51,678 bases of DNA from the NCBI GenBank assembly GCA_023397475.1, contig JAEWUD010000017.1:1-51678 (forward strand), given 5' to 3'. Numbering within the stretch: position 1 is the first letter of the stretch; each line of letters starts with the position of its first letter. A program made the translations under genes and the position numbers. Below, in pieces: positions 41,360 to 49,328 of this stretch. Below the pieces are notes generated by a model that did not search any database, had not been told where the DNA came from, and saw only the letters and a program-made list of their open reading frames with translations. Source of the stretch: Bacillota bacterium. Its GTDB lineage: Bacteria > Bacillota > Clostridia > Saccharofermentanales > Saccharofermentanaceae.

Positions 41360-41971
41360 TCATTCCATTGCTGAATAGTATTGTGCCAGATTTTGCTTCG
41401 CCGCGGCAAGACCGGATTTGCTGTTTATCGAAGAAGATTCGAAATCATTGGTTACCAGAAGATCATTTCCCGGAATCTCGACCGTGACAACCTGTCGAAC
41501 CGAAGGATCCTGCATGCCGAGACGCTCCATGGCTTCACAACGGATCTGTTCTAGATTTACACTGAGGATCAGGTTCTCCTGAACCTGACTCGTCTCTTCT
41601 CTGAGCTTACCGATGCGAGAGAGCGTGGCATTGTTCTCATAATTCTGCAGAGTTATCTGTGATTGACGATACAGAATGAAGCTGAACATCAAGGCAATCA
41701 AAGCGATCCCGAGAACGGCGAGCAGAGCTTCGCGAAAACGCTTTCTCGAAATGTACCGCTCGTGCGTCTTATATTCTTCGATCATCTCTTTTCTGCGCAG
41801 GTTCTCTTTCTTCTGACGGGCCTTGCGAACCTGCAAAGGCTCGCGCCTCGCCGGTGCCGTCGCCGCCTTGCCGCCGTCAATAAACTCTTCAATATCCCAA
41901 CCGGGCATGGCATTCTTGCCGAAATATCTTGCTTCAAGTTCATCCCAGTCATTAATCGCGTAAGCGTTCAT
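41360..41971 (-). CDS. ftsL: FtsL-type septum protein
   Basis: 203 residues, larger than typical FtsL (about 100-120). The N-terminal half is cytoplasmic: an acidic start, then a basic, helical stretch (KARQKKENLRRKEMIEEYKT). One membrane helix (about 82-100, ALLAVLGIALIALMFSFILY) is followed by a short extracellular coiled coil (RIGKLREETSQVQENLILSV) and IRCEAMERLGMQDPS, the FtsL/DivIC-like end. Identification rests on this topology and the place between rsmH and the PBP. ATG 41971 overlaps the rsmH stop (ATGA). Confidence 0.82.
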   Translation of the reverse strand: MNAYAINDWDELEARYFGKNAMPGWDIEEFIDGGKAATAPARREPLQVRKARQKKENLRRKEMIEEYKTHERYISRKRFREALLAVLGIALIALMFSFILYRQSQITLQNYENNATLSRIGKLREETSQVQENLILSVNLEQIRCEAMERLGMQDPSVRQVVTVEIPGNDLLVTNDFESSSINSKSGLAAAKQNLAQYYSAME

Positions 41972-42930
41972 AGGTTCTCATTCCTTTCAAAAACACGAAG
42001 TTTGGCCGAGTGTGCCCGCTTGTTGCTTGCACTCTCCGCCGCGTCGGCCTCGATTGGTTTTCGCGTGATTACCTTGCCCATCTTTGTCTTGCCGCAGTTG
42101 CATATGGGAAATTCTCTCGGACAGGTGCAGGGGTCTTCCCACGAGCGAAAAGCATCCTTTACCATCCGATCCTCCAGGGAGTGAAACGAAATGATCTCAA
42201 TCCTGCCGTGGCTCCGTAAAACGCCCGGCGCAGCCGCGAGTAGATTCTCCAACGCCGCAAGCTCCTGATTGACTTCGATCCGGATCGCTTGAAAACAGCG
42301 GCGCGCCGGATGCTGGTCTTCCTTCTTCGCCTTCGCGGGCATAGCCCGGCTGATAATCGCGGCCAACTGCGACGTTGTCTCGATCGGATTGTTCCGACGT
42401 TCATTTACGATTGCGGTCGCGATACGTCCGGAGTATCTTTCTTCGCCATAGGTTCGAAAAATCGCGACCAGCCGGTCTTCCGCATAAGAATTAACGACGG
42501 TTCGGGCCGATACCGCCTGCGTCTTGTCCATGCGCATGTCCAAAGGTCCGTTCGAGACATAGGAGAAACCCCGGTCTGCCGTGTCCAGTTGATGGGAAGA
42601 GACGCCGAGATCCGCAAGTATACCGTCCACACGCTCAATGGATAAATCCTCGAGTACGCGAGCGATGCTGCCGAAATCCGACTTCACAATGCTCCATTCG
42701 GCAGAACCGACAGAGTTCGCGCGGGTATTCGCACACGCCGCCAGCGCTTCGTCATCCTTATCAAGAGAGATCAAGTGGCCACCCGGGCCTAATCTCTCGA
42801 AAATTCCCTTGCTGTGTCCGCCGCCGCCCGCGGTGCAATCGACATAAACGCCACTCGGAAGAATCTTGAGATTCTCCATGCACGGCGCGAAAAGTACCGG
42901 AAGATGAGAAAACTCAGAGACCTGTGACAT
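41968..42930 (-). CDS. rsmH: 16S rRNA m4C1402 methyltransferase RsmH (MraW)
   Basis: 320 residues. SAM-dependent N4-methylation of C1402 in 16S rRNA. The N-terminus FSHLPVLFAPCM, the SAM motif VDCTAGGGGHSKGI, the DLGVSSHQLDTADRGFSY box and the C-terminal IISFHSLEDRMVK are all family signatures. ATG 42930 lies inside the last codons of mraZ (17-base overlap), so translation is coupled; the ribosome binding site (GGGAT) is weak. Confidence 0.97.
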   Translation of the reverse strand: MSQVSEFSHLPVLFAPCMENLKILPSGVYVDCTAGGGGHSKGIFERLGPGGHLISLDKDDEALAACANTRANSVGSAEWSIVKSDFGSIARVLEDLSIERVDGILADLGVSSHQLDTADRGFSYVSNGPLDMRMDKTQAVSARTVVNSYAEDRLVAIFRTYGEERYSGRIATAIVNERRNNPIETTSQLAAIISRAMPAKAKKEDQHPARRCFQAIRIEVNQELAALENLLAAAPGVLRSHGRIEIISFHSLEDRMVKDAFRSWEDPCTCPREFPICNCGKTKMGKVITRKPIEADAAESASNKRAHSAKLRVFERNENL

Positions 42931-43348
42931 TGTATCCCGTTAGGTCGAGATCCATGACGGAGCTCAACTCCTCCTTCTTCTGGTCGTAGAATGTCTTACT
43001 GCAGATGTCGAGCTTGTCTCCGATATCGATAATGCTGATTTCTTCCAAAGGACCTGTACCGATATGCTCCCAGAGTTCTGATGAGACAGAAACGCGGCCT
43101 TGCGCATCGAGATCACAGGTTAGTGCCTCGCCGATGATATAGCGTGTTACGCGACGAACCTGAGGATCCATGCTGTTCAGCGACTCGATCTGGCGGCGAA
43201 TATGTGAGAATCTCTCCTCGGTGTACACAGACAGATATCCCTTGTCGAGGCTGAGCGTGACGACAATCCGCGAGCCCATATTCTCGCGGAGCTTGGCCGG
43301 CAGGAAGAATCTTCCCTTCGCGTCAACTTTGTTCGTGAACCTCGCCAT
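42914..43348 (-). CDS. mraZ: Transcriptional regulator MraZ
   Basis: 144 residues. A double-SpoVT/AbrB-fold protein forming a ring that binds the dcw promoter. Both DNA-binding halves carry the family motif (DAKGRFFLPAKLRE and DAQGRVSVSSELWEH). GGGG lies 6 bases before ATG 43348; the frame is open further up but runs through the operator. It is the first gene of the division cluster, and the repeats upstream (43364-43423) look like its own binding site. Confidence 0.96.
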   Translation of the reverse strand: MARFTNKVDAKGRFFLPAKLRENMGSRIVVTLSLDKGYLSVYTEERFSHIRRQIESLNSMDPQVRRVTRYIIGEALTCDLDAQGRVSVSSELWEHIGTGPLEEISIIDIGDKLDICSKTFYDQKKEELSSVMDLDLTGYNVTGL

Positions 43349-43363
43349 CGTTATCCCCAATTT

Positions 43364-43423
43364 CCACAGAGTTTTCCACCACATTTCACCACGCAGCTTA
43401 TAGAAAACTCCACTTCTCACCAC
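43364..43423. promoter_or_regulatory. MraZ operator candidate: GTGG repeats
   Basis: On the minus strand GTGG occurs at 43423-43420, 43413-43410, 43392-43389, 43382-43379 (again at 43379-43376) and 43367-43364. The first two are 10 bp apart, the third and fourth also 10 bp, and the pairs are 21 bp apart. This fits the known behaviour of MraZ, which binds short direct repeats spaced by about one helical turn between promoter and mraZ. Confidence 0.65.
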
Positions 43424-43432
43424 TTGTCTTGT

Positions 43433-43461
43433 ATTTTACACATCGCCGTAACAAAGTTCAA
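43433..43461 (-). promoter_or_regulatory. Promoter of the mraZ/dcw operon
   Basis: TTGAAC (43461-43456), 17 bases, TAAAAT (43438-43433) on the minus strand. The MraZ repeats begin just downstream. Confidence 0.72.
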
Positions 43462-43578
43462 GCGAATTTGCGGATTTTGTAATGTTTTTCTCCCTTTCTC
43501 AACGAGAATCGACAGGAAGAATACGACAAGGAGAACGAACCTTTGTTTACCGGACGCAGGCGAATTTTTTGGCGCAAA

Positions 43579-43615
43579 AAAACCGCCTCGCAGCAGGTGA
43601 CCCGAGACGGTTTTT
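43579..43615 (-). terminator. Terminator of the rodA operon
   Basis: On the minus strand AAAACCGTCTCG and CGAGGCGGTTTT pair over 12 bp (one G-U) around a 12-base loop and end in seven T. It lies 18 bases after the rodA stop and separates the infB-to-rodA block from the dcw operon; T-tracts on both sides suggest it works in both directions. Confidence 0.92.
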
Positions 43616-43632
43616 CTTATATAACAAGGGAA

Positions 43633-44763
43633 CTATCGTTGGACCAGGTTTCGATCCATTGATATATTCATAATCAATCCGACTCCAATGAAGTTGACGA
43701 CAAGTGCGGTACCTCCCAGACTGATAAACGGCAGAGGAATACCTGTGATCGGCAATAATCCAACGGTCATCCCCATATTCTCAATGAAGTGAAATGCAAG
43801 TCCGGTCGTCATACCGATAACGATGTAAGAATAGGACTTTTGTGATGCATTCGCGGCGACGTACAGACATCGAGACAAGAAGAAGAACGCGAGAAGGATG
43901 ACGGCGGTGGTACCGATAAATCCCAGGTGCTCCGAGACGGCCGTGAAGATGAAATCCGATTCCTTAACCGGCACATAGACGATATTACCTGTCATATTCC
44001 CGGAAAGCCCGCCGGACGCGATTGCCATCTTCGATTGAACGAGGTTATACTCCGCCGTCGGATCGGATCCGGCAAACAACAACGACAAGATTCGCTTCTT
44101 CTGCATTTCGCTGAAGTAGAGATTCCATACGACAGGAATCATGATGACGCCGCCGGACATTGCGAGGAAGAAATACCGGTACTTCATTCCCCACACAAAA
44201 AGGATGAAGATGAAGGAGAACACAACAACCATGCCCGTGCCGAAATCCTTCTGTTGGATGAGGATCATGACCATCGGCGGAGCATATAACAATGCCAGAT
44301 ACAGGAATCCCTTCCGGAAGGAGATCTTCTTCTCGTACATCTCCTGGAAGATGTACGAGGCGACGATAATGAGTCCAATCTTGGACAATTCCGAGGGTTG
44401 GAAATTGCCGATCACGGGAAGATTCATCCAGGAATCGGCGCCCCATTTATCCGCAAGGGAGTATCCGTCAATCGGGACGATAAAAAGCATCAGCTGTGAT
44501 ACGCCATAGGTTACAAATCCGATGAATTTCAATAGTCCGGAATCCAGAAGACAGATGACAATCGCGACAAATATCCCGAGAACCGCGGCGCCTGCCTGCC
44601 GATAGAAATTCCCCGGATAAGCTTCGTAACCTTCCGACAAGACGTTATTCAGGACATAGAGACCTATGACCGTGAGCAGAAGGATCGGCACGGCGAGCCA
44701 GTAATCTACTGCGCGGAAATAACCATTCCGCAGCTGCTCGATTCCGGAACGCGCGGTACTCAT
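43633..44763 (-). CDS. rodA: Rod-shape SEDS glycosyltransferase RodA
   Basis: 376 residues, usual for RodA. A membrane protein with about ten helices that polymerises lipid II during elongation. WGADSWMNLPVIGNFQPSELSKIG, VQSKMAIASGGLSG and VKESDFIFTAVSEHLGF are SEDS signatures; the last residues are LIMNISMDRNLVQR. ATG 44763 overlaps the lgt stop (ATGA). The name RodA rather than a second FtsW is preferred because ftsW lies in the dcw cluster and this gene has no long head; no partner PBP2 or mre genes are visible. Confidence 0.88.
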   Translation of the reverse strand: MSTARSGIEQLRNGYFRAVDYWLAVPILLLTVIGLYVLNNVLSEGYEAYPGNFYRQAGAAVLGIFVAIVICLLDSGLLKFIGFVTYGVSQLMLFIVPIDGYSLADKWGADSWMNLPVIGNFQPSELSKIGLIIVASYIFQEMYEKKISFRKGFLYLALLYAPPMVMILIQQKDFGTGMVVVFSFIFILFVWGMKYRYFFLAMSGGVIMIPVVWNLYFSEMQKKRILSLLFAGSDPTAEYNLVQSKMAIASGGLSGNMTGNIVYVPVKESDFIFTAVSEHLGFIGTTAVILLAFFFLSRCLYVAANASQKSYSYIVIGMTTGLAFHFIENMGMTVGLLPITGIPLPFISLGGTALVVNFIGVGLIMNISMDRNLVQR

Positions 44764-45869
44764 TCGCTGTCCGATCCGGAATCGGAGGAGTCGGAGGAAT
44801 CGGAAGAATCCGTTTCCGAGGAACTCGAATCATCTGAGTCAGAATCCGCCTCTGTCGTATTTTCCGCTTCCTGCGTTTCCAAAGAATCTTCCGGCTCTTC
44901 TTCTGACGAAATTTCTTCTGTCGATGATGTTTCTGTCGATGCGTCTCCGGACGAAGCAACTTCGGATGAAAGTATTCCTGCATCAGCAAAAGACCCGTCT
45001 GCGACGACTGCTTCTGCCACCATACCGCGCTTGTAACGGAAAAACGCGATAATCGCAAATCCTGCGACAATCATAACCGCGGATAAGACCTGCGATGTAC
45101 GAAGGCCTGTATCTCCTATGTAGAGAGAATCAGTACGGAGACCTTCGATGAAGAAACGGGCGATACCGTAGAGGATGAAATACGCCGCGGGCACAACAAA
45201 CGGCAGCTTGCTCTTCTCGCGAATAATCAGAAGGATCACGAAGATGATCGAGCAGGCGAGAAATTCATAGAAGAAGGTCGGATGAACCGGCGCCAAGGGA
45301 TCCAGCTCCGGGTAGTTCTGCGCAAGATACATGGTGGTCGAAGGACTGATCATTCCCCAGGGCAATGTCGTATTGGTTCCGAAGGCTTCCTGGTTGAAGA
45401 AGTTGCCCCAGCGACCGATCGCCTGACCGAGAGGAATATACACAATAAGTGCGTTGAAAAGCTTGCCCGCGTCCCATTTCTTGAAGTGGGCAAGAACCAG
45501 AACCGCCGCAAGCGAAAGAAGAACACCGCCCAGAACCGCGAGGCCTCCGCTCCGTATATCAAAAATGGAGATAGGATTCGAAGCGAATTCATCCCAGGCC
45601 GAGGCGACATAATACAAACGAGCACCGATGATCGCCGCCGGAATAATTACGAGACTTATATCGATGACATCATCTGCCTTGAAGGAGAATCGCTTCGCCT
45701 GCAGCATTGCCAATACAATACATAAACCGAAACCAAGAATGATGCAGATCCCGTACCAATACACGGGAAAGGATCCGATGGTAAAAGCTACGCGATCGAT
45801 CGGAAGATCATTGATACCAAGTCCGGGAAAGCTGACACCTGTACCGGACGAGAGCATGGATAAGTCCAT
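44760..45869 (-). CDS. lgt: Prolipoprotein diacylglyceryl transferase with long Ser/Asp tail
   Basis: 369 residues from ATG 45869, eight bases after AGAGG (a GTG three codons earlier is possible). It moves diacylglycerol from phosphatidylglycerol to the lipobox cysteine. Seven hydrophobic segments, the signature GRWGNFFNQEAFG (152-164), HPTFFYE (196-202) and EGLRTDSLYIG (242-252) are seen. The segment equivalent to E. coli HGGL reads VLGGV (112-116), with Leu in place of His103. After the last helix comes an 85-residue tail of Ser, Asp, Glu and Thr (TDSSDSSDSSDSGSDSE), which is not part of the family and probably lies in the cytoplasm. Confidence 0.94.
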   Translation of the reverse strand: MDLSMLSSGTGVSFPGLGINDLPIDRVAFTIGSFPVYWYGICIILGFGLCIVLAMLQAKRFSFKADDVIDISLVIIPAAIIGARLYYVASAWDEFASNPISIFDIRSGGLAVLGGVLLSLAAVLVLAHFKKWDAGKLFNALIVYIPLGQAIGRWGNFFNQEAFGTNTTLPWGMISPSTTMYLAQNYPELDPLAPVHPTFFYEFLACSIIFVILLIIREKSKLPFVVPAAYFILYGIARFFIEGLRTDSLYIGDTGLRTSQVLSAVMIVAGFAIIAFFRYKRGMVAEAVVADGSFADAGILSSEVASSGDASTETSSTEEISSEEEPEDSLETQEAENTTEADSDSDDSSSSETDSSDSSDSSDSGSDSE

Positions 45870-45936
45870 ATGATTCACCTCTTTATCTGGTTTGCTCCGC
45901 TTAAATTATCCCGAAGGCAAAAGGCGGACGCGTTTA

Positions 45937-46947
45937 TCATACCACACCGGGAAGAAGAATCGAATACTCGTAACTGTGTCGGCCATGATATTGCCGCACT
46001 TTCTGCATGTCCAGAAAGACCTGTTCCTTCAAGATCTCAACGTTCTTAAACTGTTGCTCTCCACGAATATAGGACAGCAAATACACGCGTACCGGTTGGC
46101 CGTAGAGATCCATGTTCCTGTCGAACATCGATGTTTCGATCAGAACGCCCTCCCCGGTCTTGTTTACCGTCGGACGTACCCCAATGCTGGTAATAGACGG
46201 GAAAATACCGTCCCGGGTATGGAGAAGAGACGCGTAGACACCAAATGCGGGGATGATCTTCCCGTCCTCTATCGGGACGTTTGCCGTCGGAAAGCCGAGT
46301 GTGCGGCCGATCTTCCTTCCCTCCTGAACAATCCCCTGATACGAGAGCGGATATCCGAGCAGCTTATTCGCTCTTTTGACATCTCCTTCACGCACCATCG
46401 TCTTGATAGCGGTGGCGGAGATCACTAGATCATCAAAGCATAGTTGCGGCAGTGTGAATACTTCCACCCCATTCTTTTCGCCCCAGAAACGGAGCAGATT
46501 CATATCCCCTTTGCGATCACGACCGAATCGATAATCTTCACCAGCGACGATCACCCGGGCATGAAGAAGGTCGCGCAAACAGCTGTCGAGAAATATCTCC
46601 GGCTCCATATGCGCAAGATGGTCGGTAAACGGGAAAAGAACGGCCTCATCCACACCCGACAAGGCAAAATACGCACATTTCTCGTCCGTCGTGGTAAGAA
46701 CACCCAGCGACGATTCAGATGAATCATCACGTTTGGACTTCGGGATTTGGGAGAAGGTTTGAACCGTTGCCGTCAGATGGCGTGCTCGCGCTTCATAACA
46801 CAGCTTCTCAAGAATCGCACGATGTCCGGCATGAACTCCGTCGAAATACCCGAGAGCGACAGCACGATCCGCCGATCCGGCAGATACAAATGCGTCTGAT
46901 CCGATCATTTCCCCATCGTCATTTTGTGCAAACGAATAAATATTCAA
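45937..46947 (-). CDS. ribF: Bifunctional riboflavin kinase/FAD synthetase
   Basis: 336 residues. It makes FMN and FAD from riboflavin. The N-terminal adenylyltransferase has ALGYFDGVHAGHRAI and ISATAIKTMVREGDV; the C-terminal kinase has GRTLGFPTANV. I place the start at TTG 46947 (MNIYSFAQND), one base after the truB stop, with AAGGA about 12 bases upstream inside truB; this gives the usual spacing to the GYFDGVH motif. No ATG upstream of that motif is in a better position except a late one (MIGSDAF). rpsO, which often follows ribF, is not here. Confidence 0.92.
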   Translation of the reverse strand: MNIYSFAQNDDGEMIGSDAFVSAGSADRAVALGYFDGVHAGHRAILEKLCYEARARHLTATVQTFSQIPKSKRDDSSESSLGVLTTTDEKCAYFALSGVDEAVLFPFTDHLAHMEPEIFLDSCLRDLLHARVIVAGEDYRFGRDRKGDMNLLRFWGEKNGVEVFTLPQLCFDDLVISATAIKTMVREGDVKRANKLLGYPLSYQGIVQEGRKIGRTLGFPTANVPIEDGKIIPAFGVYASLLHTRDGIFPSITSIGVRPTVNKTGEGVLIETSMFDRNMDLYGQPVRVYLLSYIRGEQQFKNVEILKEQVFLDMQKVRQYHGRHSYEYSILLPGVV

Positions 46948-46948
46948 T

Positions 46949-47923
46949 CTACGCCAACATCCTTTCGATACGGAGAATAGGCCGCATGTCTTTCTCTCCG
47001 GAGTAAACAATCGCGACAGGGGTCTCATCAATTTTCGCGCAGTAACGCATCTCCGGGTCAATCTCTCCCCCGGCGGACATGCGAGAAGCAAAAATCTCCA
47101 GATTCAGAAGTTTTCCCATCGAAAGGTCCCTGGCCTCTTCTGGTGACAGAAGAATGACAGGCAAGTGATCGAGTGCCACACGCTCCGGAAGAAGCGCCTC
47201 CCCAAGACTTCCGCTCTCTTTCATCTGCTCCAGCTGCTCGAGCGTGAAGGCCTTCTCGATGGAGAACGGCCCGCATTTCGTGCGTCGCAAAGCCTCGGCA
47301 TAGGCACCGAACCCGGTCTGTTCCCCGAGCGAATCACAAAGCGTGCGTATATACGTTCCCTTCGAACACCCGACGGTGAAATCCGCCGTCAAACTGTCTT
47401 TGGCCTGACAGGAATGAAAAATCGCATAACGGATATGGATCGGCCTGGCCTCGCGCTCGATCTCGACACCGCTTCTCGCATAATCGTACAACGGACGTCC
47501 CTTGAATTTGAGAGCCGAGTACATCGGCGGCAATTGCATATGAGCTCCGGGGAGACGCTCGATCATAGCGCGAATATTCGCAAAATTATCGGCCTTCATC
47601 GCCGCCATCTCGGACTCGGTCGGCTCACGGCCGCCGATAATACTTCCTTCAAGATCTTGCGTGTCCGTACTTGCGCCGAAGTGAACGGTACAGCGATATT
47701 CCTTGTCATAGGTATCCATGTATCGGATCACGCGTGTCGCTCTTCCGATGCAAATCGGCAACAGTCCCGAGGCAAACGGGTCTAGCGTACCGCAATGCCC
47801 GACCTTTTTCTCCCCAAAGATCCTGCGAACGCGGGATACGATCGAAAAAGACGTCGGGCCGATCGGCTTATCGACGAGTAGAATTCCGGAATATGGCGGG
47901 GATACTTGATTTACTTGTCCGAT
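46949..47923 (-). CDS. truB: tRNA pseudouridine-55 synthase TruB, non-canonical start
   Basis: The frame encodes GILLVDKPIGPTSFSIVSR and VGHCGTLDPFASGLLPIC, with the catalytic Asp in GTLDP, through to RIERMLA at 46949; it makes pseudouridine 55 in tRNAs. From the last in-frame stop (inside nrnA) to this catalytic region there is no ATG, GTG or TTG codon. The first ATG-like candidates are ATC at 47923 (GGTGG six bases upstream, 324 residues) and ATT at 47884 (311 residues). I give ATC by ribosome binding site. A shorter start at LLPICIG would lose the catalytic Asp. It overlaps the nrnA end by 13 bases. Confidence 0.85.
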   Translation of the reverse strand: MGQVNQVSPPYSGILLVDKPIGPTSFSIVSRVRRIFGEKKVGHCGTLDPFASGLLPICIGRATRVIRYMDTYDKEYRCTVHFGASTDTQDLEGSIIGGREPTESEMAAMKADNFANIRAMIERLPGAHMQLPPMYSALKFKGRPLYDYARSGVEIEREARPIHIRYAIFHSCQAKDSLTADFTVGCSKGTYIRTLCDSLGEQTGFGAYAEALRRTKCGPFSIEKAFTLEQLEQMKESGSLGEALLPERVALDHLPVILLSPEEARDLSMGKLLNLEIFASRMSAGGEIDPEMRYCAKIDETPVAIVYSGEKDMRPILRIERMLA

Positions 47924-48930
47924 AGAATACCACCGGCCTTCTCGATGATGATTCGCGCGACCTCATTCGCTGATTTGTCTGTTACGGTAAACCCGGCCGC
48001 CCGGCGATGTCCGCCGCCGCCGAAAAATCCCGCGAACTCCGATGCGTCAAATGGAGGGTACGAGCGAATGTTGACACGAACTTCTCCGTCCGCCGTCTCG
48101 CGAATCGCGAAAGAGGCCACAACCCCCTTGATATCGCGCAGGTTCGCCGCAAGACCATCCGCAGCATCGTCCCCCGCTTGAAACTCATTCAGCATCTCCT
48201 GGGTAACGACGGTAAGCGCGACCTTCCCTTCATAGAAGAATCGCGCACTCGACAGTGCCCTCGCGATCAGGCGCATACGTTCGACATTCGTCAGATCAAA
48301 AAGGTGATACGCGTTGAGATTAACATTCGCTCCGTGTTCCAGAAGATCCGCCGCCGCGCGAAAGGTCGACGGTGTCGTGTTCGAATACGAGAAACGTCCG
48401 GTATCCGATTGCAGACCTGCCATCAGAAAGTTCGCGACAGACGCATCCATCAGCTTCGTGCCGGAATGTTCCTCAAGCAGCCGAATGATTCCGGTCATCA
48501 ATTCCGCCGTCGCCGCGGAATTCGGGTCAACGAGTCGTAATCCGTAAGCTTCTCCGCTCGAGACATGATGATCGATCACCATCGGGTCAATATTCTCGGC
48601 GAAAAGCGCTCCCGCGCGCCCCATGCGTCCGGCGTCCGAGCAGTCGACCGCAAGTACCGCTCCCTGAAGAGCTTTGTACTCTGCGTGCTTCTCCGAATCA
48701 TAAACTTCGTAAAGATTCTCCGGTATTGCCAGGAACGCGAGCCTCTCAGAAATCTTCTCGTCCATATAGAAACGTGCTTGTATTCCGAGTTTTTGCAAGG
48801 CAAGCGTAATGGCGGCTGCCGATCCAAGGCAGTCGCCGTCTACGCGAACATGAGGAAAAACTTGTATTTCTTTTCGCGAATCGCGAAAAGTGAGTAAACG
48901 GGAAGTGATCGCTTCAGCGATGTTCACCAC
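47911..48930 (-). CDS. nrnA: Bifunctional oligoribonuclease/pAp phosphatase NrnA
   Basis: 339 residues. A DHH/DHHA1 phosphoesterase that degrades nanoRNAs and pAp. Motif I is HVRVDGDCLGSA, motif III is VIDHHVSSG, and the DHHA1 end has FAGFFGGGGHRRAAGF. The start is GTG 48930, nine bases after GGAGG, and lies inside the end of rbfA (17-base overlap). Typical order: infB-rbfA-nrnA-truB-ribF. Confidence 0.95.
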   Translation of the reverse strand: MVNIAEAITSRLLTFRDSRKEIQVFPHVRVDGDCLGSAAAITLALQKLGIQARFYMDEKISERLAFLAIPENLYEVYDSEKHAEYKALQGAVLAVDCSDAGRMGRAGALFAENIDPMVIDHHVSSGEAYGLRLVDPNSAATAELMTGIIRLLEEHSGTKLMDASVANFLMAGLQSDTGRFSYSNTTPSTFRAAADLLEHGANVNLNAYHLFDLTNVERMRLIARALSSARFFYEGKVALTVVTQEMLNEFQAGDDAADGLAANLRDIKGVVASFAIRETADGEVRVNIRSYPPFDASEFAGFFGGGGHRRAAGFTVTDKSANEVARIIIEKAGGILSDK

Positions 48931-49285
48931 GTGTCCGGTCCTCCTCGATCGTTTTGTCGATCAGGTTCATCAGCTTCATGCCTTTTTCGATCGACTCGTC
49001 AAAAACATAATGAATCTCCGGTGCGACGCGAAGGTTTACGCGCTTGCAGACCTCGCGGCGGATGAATCCGGAAGCGCTTGCGATGGCGGCCTTCAGATCA
49101 TCCTTCTCCTTTACGCTTCCCATTGTGGATAAATAAACGGTCGCATGTGTCAGGTCGTGGGACATCTTCACTTCGGTAACCGAAGTGAGTAGCGGGATGC
49201 GCGGATCACGGACCTCATTTCTGAGAATGACCGAGATCACCTTCTGCATTTCGTCACCGACGCGTGCGGATCTTTCCAGTCTCAT
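48914..49285 (-). CDS. rbfA: Ribosome-binding factor A
   Basis: 123 residues. A KH-fold protein needed for 30S maturation. ERSARVGDEMQKVISVILRNEV and DPRIPLLTSVTEVKMSHDLTHA are family signatures. AAAGGAG lies 8 bases before ATG 49285. It follows infB by 43 bases and overlaps nrnA. Confidence 0.97.
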   Translation of the reverse strand: MRLERSARVGDEMQKVISVILRNEVRDPRIPLLTSVTEVKMSHDLTHATVYLSTMGSVKEKDDLKAAIASASGFIRREVCKRVNLRVAPEIHYVFDESIEKGMKLMNLIDKTIEEDRTRGEHR

Positions 49286-49328
49286 TTTGTCTACTCCTTT
49301 TACTGTCTTCCGAGAGCGTAGTCATGTC

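Noticed and set aside
46949..47761. Shorter truB starting at MPICIGRATRV
   Set aside because: The apparent start codon is the TTG in SGLLPICIG. It would remove the catalytic GTLDP segment, which is encoded in frame just upstream.
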